From contig JBFKQZ010000099.1 of the NCBI GenBank assembly GCA_041627475.1, positions 1-10,401 of the forward strand: 10,401 nucleotides of DNA, read 5' to 3'. The notes under the pieces are model-generated. The model saw only the letters and a program-made list of their open reading frames with translations, did not search any database and had not been told where the DNA came from. Source of the DNA: JBFGFG01 sp041627475 (GTDB lineage: Bacteria > Actinomycetota > Nitriliruptoria > Nitriliruptorales > Nitriliruptoraceae). Numbering within the stretch: position 1 is the first letter of the stretch; every line of letters starts with the position of its first letter. The translations under genes and the position numbers were made by a program. Of the stretch, positions 6,515-10,401 are shown one piece after another.

Positions 6515-8128
6515 TCACGGCGAGACGCCGCCGTACCGGACCCCGGTGAGGTGCGCCATGTCGCGGTCGAAGGTCGTCAGGTCGTCGGCCGTGAAGTCGG
6601 CGAGGTGGTGGTGCCCGCAGGCCCTGGCGAGCACCTTCATCAGCTCGACGGTCGCCGAGAACCATCGGGCGAGGCGTTCGGCCGCGGTGTCGACCGGCAG
6701 GCGTTCGCGCAGCTCGGGGCGCTGCGTCGCGATGCCGACCGGGCAGTTGTTCGTGTGGCAGGCACGCATCCCGAGGCAGCCGATCGCCTGCATCGCCGAG
6801 TTGGCGACGGCCACCGCGTCGGCCCCGAGCGCGAGGGCCTTCGCGAAGTCGGTGTGGGTGCGCAGCCCCCCGGTCGCGACGAGCGTGACGTCGGTGCGCC
6901 CACGCGCGTCGAGGTGGCGGCGCGCCCGCGCCAGCGCGGGGATCGTCGGCACCGAGATGTGGTCGCGGAACATGGTGGGCGCGGCTCCGGTGCCCCCACC
7001 GCGGCCGTCGAGGATCACGTAGTCGACGCCGATGTCGAGCGCCGCGTCGAGGTCGTCCTCGACGTGCTGTGCGCTCAGCTTGACCCCGATCGGGATGCCG
7101 CCGGACGCCTCGCGGACCTGGTCGGCGACGCGCCGGAAGTCGTCCGGGGTCACGAGGTCGGTGAACGTCGCCGGCGAGACGGCCGGTTGTCCCTCCGGCA
7201 GCCCGCGCACCTCGGCGATGCGTCCGGTCACCTTGTGGCCCGGAAGGTGACCGCCGGTACCGGTCTTGGCGCCCTGGCCGAGCTTGAAGTGGAAGGCCTG
7301 GACCCGTTCCACCTTGTCGAGGGACCACCCGAAGCGGCCCGAGGCGAGTTCGTAGAAGTACCGGCTGTTGGCCTCCTGCTCCTCGGGCAGCATCCCGCCC
7401 TCGCCCGAGCAGATGCCGGTGCCCGCGAGCTCGGCACCCCGCGCCAGCGCGACCTTGGCCTCCAGCGAGAGGGCACCGAAGCTCATGTCGCTGACGAACA
7501 GGGGGACGTCCAGGGTGAGGGGCCGGGCGGCGTCGGGGCCGATGACGACGTCCGTGCCGACCGGGTCCTCGTCGAGCAACGGCCGCCGTGCCAGCTGTGC
7601 GGTCTGGAACTGGAGCGTGTCCCACGAGGGCAGCTGGTCTCGTGGGACCCCCATCGCCGACACCGGGCCGTGGTGGCCGTACGACGACAGTCCCTGCCCG
7701 GCCAGTCGCCGGATCAGCCCGACGTGGGGCTCGGCCGGGTCGCCGTGGGGGTCCTGGTAGGCGCCCTGGTAGGCGTCGCGGTCGTAGGGCTGGGGATGGT
7801 CCTTCTCCCAGGCGCGGACCTCCTCGAGGTCGATGAGCAGCTCGTCACCCTCGACCCAGGACGCGAACCGGTGGAGCTGCTCCTGGTTGTTGTACTCGCT
7901 GATCCCCGTGTGGATCCGGTAGTCCCAGGCGTGCACCGAGCAGATCAGGTTGTCCCGGTCGTCGACGTGGCCGTCGGCGAGCAGGGCCCCGCGGTGCAGG
8001 CAGCGGCCGTAGAGCACCGAGTGGTTGTCGTCCCAGCGCACCACGACGAGGTCGACCTCGCCCACCAGGAGCCCCTGCGGCTGCCGGTCGGGGAGTTCGG
8101 ACCACGTCGCAACCCTGTACGGCTCCAT
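6515..8128 (-). CDS. Rieske [2Fe-2S] - glutamate synthase-like (FMN, [3Fe-4S]) fusion oxidoreductase
   Basis: A 537-residue fusion. Residues 1-100 form a Rieske domain with the full ligand set C43-L-H45 and C63-S-V-H66, 17 residues apart, which would bind a [2Fe-2S] cluster. Residues from about 165 form the FMN barrel of glutamate synthase large subunit: VSDMSFGALS (212-221), SGEGG (241-245), KLGQGAKTGTGGHLPG (282-297), IGVKLS (347-352), LDGRGGGTGAAP (373-384), then C451, C457 and C462 in CLGMRACHTNNCPVGIATQ, with the x5/x4 spacing of the GltS [3Fe-4S] cluster. The N-terminal glutaminase domain and C-terminal beta-helix of GltB are absent, so it cannot make ammonia from glutamine itself. Archaeal-type GltS and N-methylglutamate synthase share this core, but the true substrate is unknown. 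Electrons probably pass between the Rieske cluster, 3Fe-4S and FMN. The ATG at 8128 has GGGAG 7 bases upstream. It is divergent from proS. Confidence 0.9.
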   Translation of the reverse strand: MEPYRVATWSELPDRQPQGLLVGEVDLVVVRWDDNHSVLYGRCLHRGALLADGHVDDRDNLICSVHAWDYRIHTGISEYNNQEQLHRFASWVEGDELLIDLEEVRAWEKDHPQPYDRDAYQGAYQDPHGDPAEPHVGLIRRLAGQGLSSYGHHGPVSAMGVPRDQLPSWDTLQFQTAQLARRPLLDEDPVGTDVVIGPDAARPLTLDVPLFVSDMSFGALSLEAKVALARGAELAGTGICSGEGGMLPEEQEANSRYFYELASGRFGWSLDKVERVQAFHFKLGQGAKTGTGGHLPGHKVTGRIAEVRGLPEGQPAVSPATFTDLVTPDDFRRVADQVREASGGIPIGVKLSAQHVEDDLDAALDIGVDYVILDGRGGGTGAAPTMFRDHISVPTIPALARARRHLDARGRTDVTLVATGGLRTHTDFAKALALGADAVAVANSAMQAIGCLGMRACHTNNCPVGIATQRPELRERLPVDTAAERLARWFSATVELMKVLARACGHHHLADFTADDLTTFDRDMAHLTGVRYGGVSP

Positions 8129-8240
8129 CGCGCGACTCCCCGTCGTGGCCGGGGGCAGCCTGCCAGATCAGGCGGCCGGGCGGAGGAGGTGCCCTCGCTA
8201 GCCTCGGGGCCGTCTGCCGCCGATCCCTGGAACGACTCCC
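8129..8240 (+). promoter_or_regulatory. Divergent intergenic region, Rieske-GltS / proS; candidate -10 TAGCCT at 8199-8204
   Basis: These 112 bp separate two divergent genes and must hold both promoters. On the plus strand TAGCCT (8199-8204) fits TANNNT and would give a leader of about 30 bases before the proS GTG. No -35 box of TTGAC type sits at the right distance. The same TAG is an in-frame stop for proS, which rules out a longer N-terminus. On the minus strand I find no convincing -10. A GGAGGAGGT run at 8182-8190 has no start codon at a usable distance. Confidence 0.35.
8136..8140 (-). promoter_or_regulatory. Ribosome binding site (GGGAG) for the Rieske-GltS gene
   Basis: GGGAG on the minus strand lies 7 bases before the ATG at 8128 and fixes that start. 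The Rieske domain begins a few residues later, so no N-terminal extension is missing. Confidence 0.7.
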
Positions 8241-9695
8241 GTGGCCAACAAGTACGGCCCCACGCCGATGAGCGAGGACGTGTCCGCTTGGTACAACGAG
8301 GTGGTCTTCAAGGCCGACCTCGCCGACAACGGCCCCGCCAAGGGCACGATGGTCCTCAAGCCGTACGGCTACGGCATCTGGGAGCTGCTGCAGTCGCAGC
8401 TCGACCAGATGTTCAAGGACACCGGACACAAGAACGCGTACTTCCCGCTGTTCATCCCGGAGTCGTACCTCCAGCGCGAGGCCGACCACGTCGAGGGCTT
8501 CGCGCCCGAGCTCGCGGTCGTGACCCATGCGGGCGGCAAGGAGCTCGGGGAGCCGTTGGTGGTCCGTCCCACGTCGGAGACGGTCATCGGTGAGATGTAC
8601 TCCAAGTGGATCAACAGCTACCGCGACCTCCCGCTGCTGATCAACCAGTGGGCCAACGTCGTCCGCTGGGAGCTCCGGCCGCGGATCTTCCTGCGCACCA
8701 CCGAGTTCCTGTGGCAGGAGGGGCACACCGCCCACGCCGACGAGCAGGACGCGATGGAGGAGACCGAGCGGATGTGGCACGTCTACGCCGACTTCGCGCG
8801 CGACGTCGCAGCCATCCCGATGGTCATGGGCGAGAAGACCGAGGGCGAGCGGTTCGCCGGCGCGAAGCGCACCCTCACGATCGAGGGGATGATGCGCGAC
8901 GGCAAGGCCCTGCAGTCCGGCACCAGCCACTACATGGGCACGAACTTCGCCGAGGCCTTCGACATCACGTTCACCAACGAGGAGAACGAGCAGACGTACT
9001 GCCACACCACCTCGTGGGGGATGTCGACGCGCATGATCGGCGCGACGATCCTCGCGCACGGTGACGACGACGGGCTGGTGCTGCCGCCGCGACTGGCGCC
9101 GGTGCAGCTGGTCATCATCACGATCGGACGCGGCGAGGACGGCGAACGCGTCAACGAGAAGGCCCACGACCTGGCCCGTGAGCTGCGTGCCGCGGGCGTC
9201 CGGGTCGAGGTCGACGACAGCGACAACGGGCCCGGCTTCAAGATGAACGACGCCATCCTCAAGGGGATCCCGCTGCGGGCCGAGCTCGGCCCCCGCGACC
9301 TCGACGAGGGGCACGCGCTGCTGGCGCGACGCATCGGCGAGGTCGACGACCGCGGCCGGTCGGTCAAGGAGCCGGTGCCGCTGGACGAGCTCGCCACGTG
9401 GGTCCCTGCCGAGCTCGAGCGCTACCACGACGTCCTGCTCGAGCGGGCGCGACGGTTCCGCGACGACAACACGTCCGTCACCGACGACTGGGACGCGTTC
9501 GTGGACCGCGTCGCCTTCGGCTTCGCCGAGGCGCTGCACTGCGGCCGTCCCGAGTGCGAGGACGACATCAAGGCCGAGACGTCGGCGACGCCGCGTTGCA
9601 TCCTCGTCGACGGCGATGACGCCGAGGGCGCGTGCGTGCGGTGCGGCGAGGCCTCGGCCTACGGCAAGCGCGTCGCGTTCGCCCGGGCCTACTGA
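8241..9695 (+). CDS. proS: Prolyl-tRNA synthetase, archaeal/eukaryotic-like type
   Basis: A 484-residue class II synthetase that charges tRNA-Pro with proline in the cytoplasm. Signature parts are VVRPTSETVIGEMYSKW (107-123), class II motif 2 in VRWELRPRIFLRTTEFLWQEGHTAH (141-165), and motif 3 in TTSWGMSTRMIGATILAHGDDDGLVLPPRLAP (256-287), followed by the anticodon-binding domain (about 288-400). The C-terminal domain has Cys434, Cys439, Cys453 and a CVRC pair (465/468), the usual zinc-binding set of this type, and the chain ends in the typical Tyr (RAY). It lacks the roughly 180-residue editing insertion of the bacterial-type enzyme, so this is the shorter archaeal/eukaryotic-like form, which also occurs in many bacteria. 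The GTG at 8241 is the start because an in-frame TAG lies at 8199. Only a weak GGAA precedes it. The next gene starts one base after the stop, so the two are probably co-transcribed. Confidence 0.97.
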   Translation: MANKYGPTPMSEDVSAWYNEVVFKADLADNGPAKGTMVLKPYGYGIWELLQSQLDQMFKDTGHKNAYFPLFIPESYLQREADHVEGFAPELAVVTHAGGKELGEPLVVRPTSETVIGEMYSKWINSYRDLPLLINQWANVVRWELRPRIFLRTTEFLWQEGHTAHADEQDAMEETERMWHVYADFARDVAAIPMVMGEKTEGERFAGAKRTLTIEGMMRDGKALQSGTSHYMGTNFAEAFDITFTNEENEQTYCHTTSWGMSTRMIGATILAHGDDDGLVLPPRLAPVQLVIITIGRGEDGERVNEKAHDLARELRAAGVRVEVDDSDNGPGFKMNDAILKGIPLRAELGPRDLDEGHALLARRIGEVDDRGRSVKEPVPLDELATWVPAELERYHDVLLERARRFRDDNTSVTDDWDAFVDRVAFGFAEALHCGRPECEDDIKAETSATPRCILVDGDDAEGACVRCGEASAYGKRVAFARAY

Positions 9696-9696
9696 G

Positions 9697-10401
9697 GTGC
9701 AGCCCTGGCCCTGGCGTGTGACGACGACGGCGGGGCACCAGCTGCACGCCGTCGAGTGGTCGCCGTCGGTCGGCGCGACCGGCGACGTCGACGTCCTGCT
9801 CGTGCACGGCCTGGCGTCGAACGCCCGCCTGTGGGACGACGTCGCGGCAGGCCTCGCGGACCTCGGCCACCGGGTCGTCGCCTACGACCAGCGCGGGCAC
9901 GGCCAGTCCGAGCGGGCTGCCGACGGATTCCCGTGGTCCGGCGTGGTCGCCGACCTCGCGGACGTCGTCGCCGCGCTGGGGCTCGACCGCCCGGTCGTCG
10001 TCGGCCAGTCGTGGGGTGGCAACGTCGTGCTGCAGGCCGCGGCCGACGCCGGTGACGCGATCCGCGGCGCGATGACCGTCGACGGCGGCTTCTTCGACCT
10101 GCAGGCGCAGTTCGACGACGTCGACGCCGCCTGGGAGGCGCTCACCCCGCCATCGCTGGAGGGCGTCGGTTACGACGACGTGCGCGACCACATGCGGGAG
10201 CGCTTCGCGACCTGGCCCCCCGCAGCACTGCGCGGCCAGCTCGCCAACTTCACGCGGACGACCGACGGGGCCGCACGGCCCGCTCTGCGTCGCGACGACC
10301 ACGAGGCCGTCGTCCGGGCCTTCTGGGAGCAGCGCCCGGTCGAGGTCGCCGGCCGGGCAGTGGTGCCGGTGCTGCTCGGCCCGGTGCGTGAGGGGTCCGC
10401 G
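9697..10401 (+). CDS. Alpha/beta hydrolase, partial (C-terminus outside window)
   Basis: This open frame runs 235 codons from a GTG at 9697 to the window edge without a stop. It shows the alpha/beta hydrolase fold: strand and oxyanion turn VLLVHGLASNARLWDDVAAGL (33-53), VVAYDQRGHGQSERAADGF (60-78), and the nucleophile elbow VVVGQSWGGNV (100-110) with Ser105 in G-x-S-x-G-G. These are the marks of the esterase/haloperoxidase/acyl-hydrolase group. The catalytic acid and His should lie beyond 10401. After the elbow there is a cap-like helical stretch (about 120-200). The substrate cannot be inferred. The GTG lies one base after the proS stop, which suggests translational coupling. A second GTG at 9718 is an alternative start that would drop seven residues. 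There is no signal peptide, so it is likely cytoplasmic. Confidence 0.85.
   Translation, partial: MQPWPWRVTTTAGHQLHAVEWSPSVGATGDVDVLLVHGLASNARLWDDVAAGLADLGHRVVAYDQRGHGQSERAADGFPWSGVVADLADVVAALGLDRPVVVGQSWGGNVVLQAAADAGDAIRGAMTVDGGFFDLQAQFDDVDAAWEALTPPSLEGVGYDDVRDHMRERFATWPPAALRGQLANFTRTTDGAARPALRRDDHEAVVRAFWEQRPVEVAGRAVVPVLLGPVREGSA

Noticed and set aside
8182..8190. GGAGGAGGT, a near-perfect Shine-Dalgarno sequence upstream of proS
   Set aside because: There is no ATG, GTG or TTG 4-12 bases downstream, and the proS GTG is 50 bases away, so it does not serve a gene I can see.
8133..8246. Direct repeat of CGACTCCC followed by GTGGCC on both sides of the Rieske-GltS/proS intergenic region
   Set aside because: It is short, unequally spaced and explained on one side by the GGGAG ribosome site of the minus-strand gene; probably chance.
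6140..8593. An 817-codon plus-strand open frame across Rieske-GltS, the divergent promoter region and proS
   Set aside because: It covers recognised genes on both strands and the intergenic region, with low-complexity Arg/Val/Gly-rich translation and no motif.
7845..9539. A 564-codon minus-strand open frame antisense to proS
   Set aside because: It is antisense to a clear prolyl-tRNA synthetase, and its C-terminal part is only a frame-shifted reading of the Rieske gene.
1..10401. Search for a defence system, mobile element or new RNA element
   Set aside because: All coding space is taken by metabolic enzymes and one synthetase; no repeats, transposase, recombinase or structured non-coding stretch was seen.

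Overview
The window is about 10.4 kb of very GC-rich DNA with a strong GC-third-position bias. It has several GTG starts, tight gene packing and one candidate leaderless promoter. The style fits a high-GC actinomycete (Actinomycetota). A deep-branching class such as Nitriliruptoria is possible, but no marker here fixes the lineage. I see no rRNA, tRNA, CRISPR array, insertion sequence, phage gene or recognisable defence gene. Eight protein genes are supported: six complete and two cut by the window edges. No gene-free stretch reaches 300 bases.

Layout: (1) 1-302, minus strand, is the N-terminal 100 residues of a GH13 alpha-glucosidase/alpha-amylase family enzyme. (2) 369-1898, plus strand, is a divergent gamma-glutamyltransferase-family Ntn hydrolase without a signal peptide. 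(3) On the minus strand, from 8128 down to 1904, five genes run in one direction: a Rieske-glutamate synthase (FMN/3Fe-4S) fusion, a small methyltransferase-like protein, a hotdog-fold thioesterase-like protein, a metal-dependent amidohydrolase and a double-domain eukaryotic-type 6-phosphofructokinase. The last four are separated by 10 bp, a 4-bp GTGA overlap and 17 bp, so they look like one operon. The first gene may belong to it across a 52-bp gap. (4) 8241-9695, plus strand, is prolyl-tRNA synthetase of the archaeal/eukaryotic-like type, divergent from the Rieske fusion. It is followed one base later by the start of an alpha/beta hydrolase that runs off the window at 10401.

How they fit together: no single pathway joins these genes. 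They look like core and secondary metabolism: starch or oligosaccharide breakdown (GH13), glycolysis (PFK), redox nitrogen chemistry (Rieske-GltS), hydrolases and translation (ProS). The features most worth a second look are the eukaryote-like tandem PFK with a catalytically decayed C-terminal half, the Rieske-GltS fusion, and the GGT homologue that keeps its nucleophilic Thr but has replaced the residues that bind the gamma-glutamyl group in the classical enzyme. I found no clear sign of a wholly new multi-gene system.
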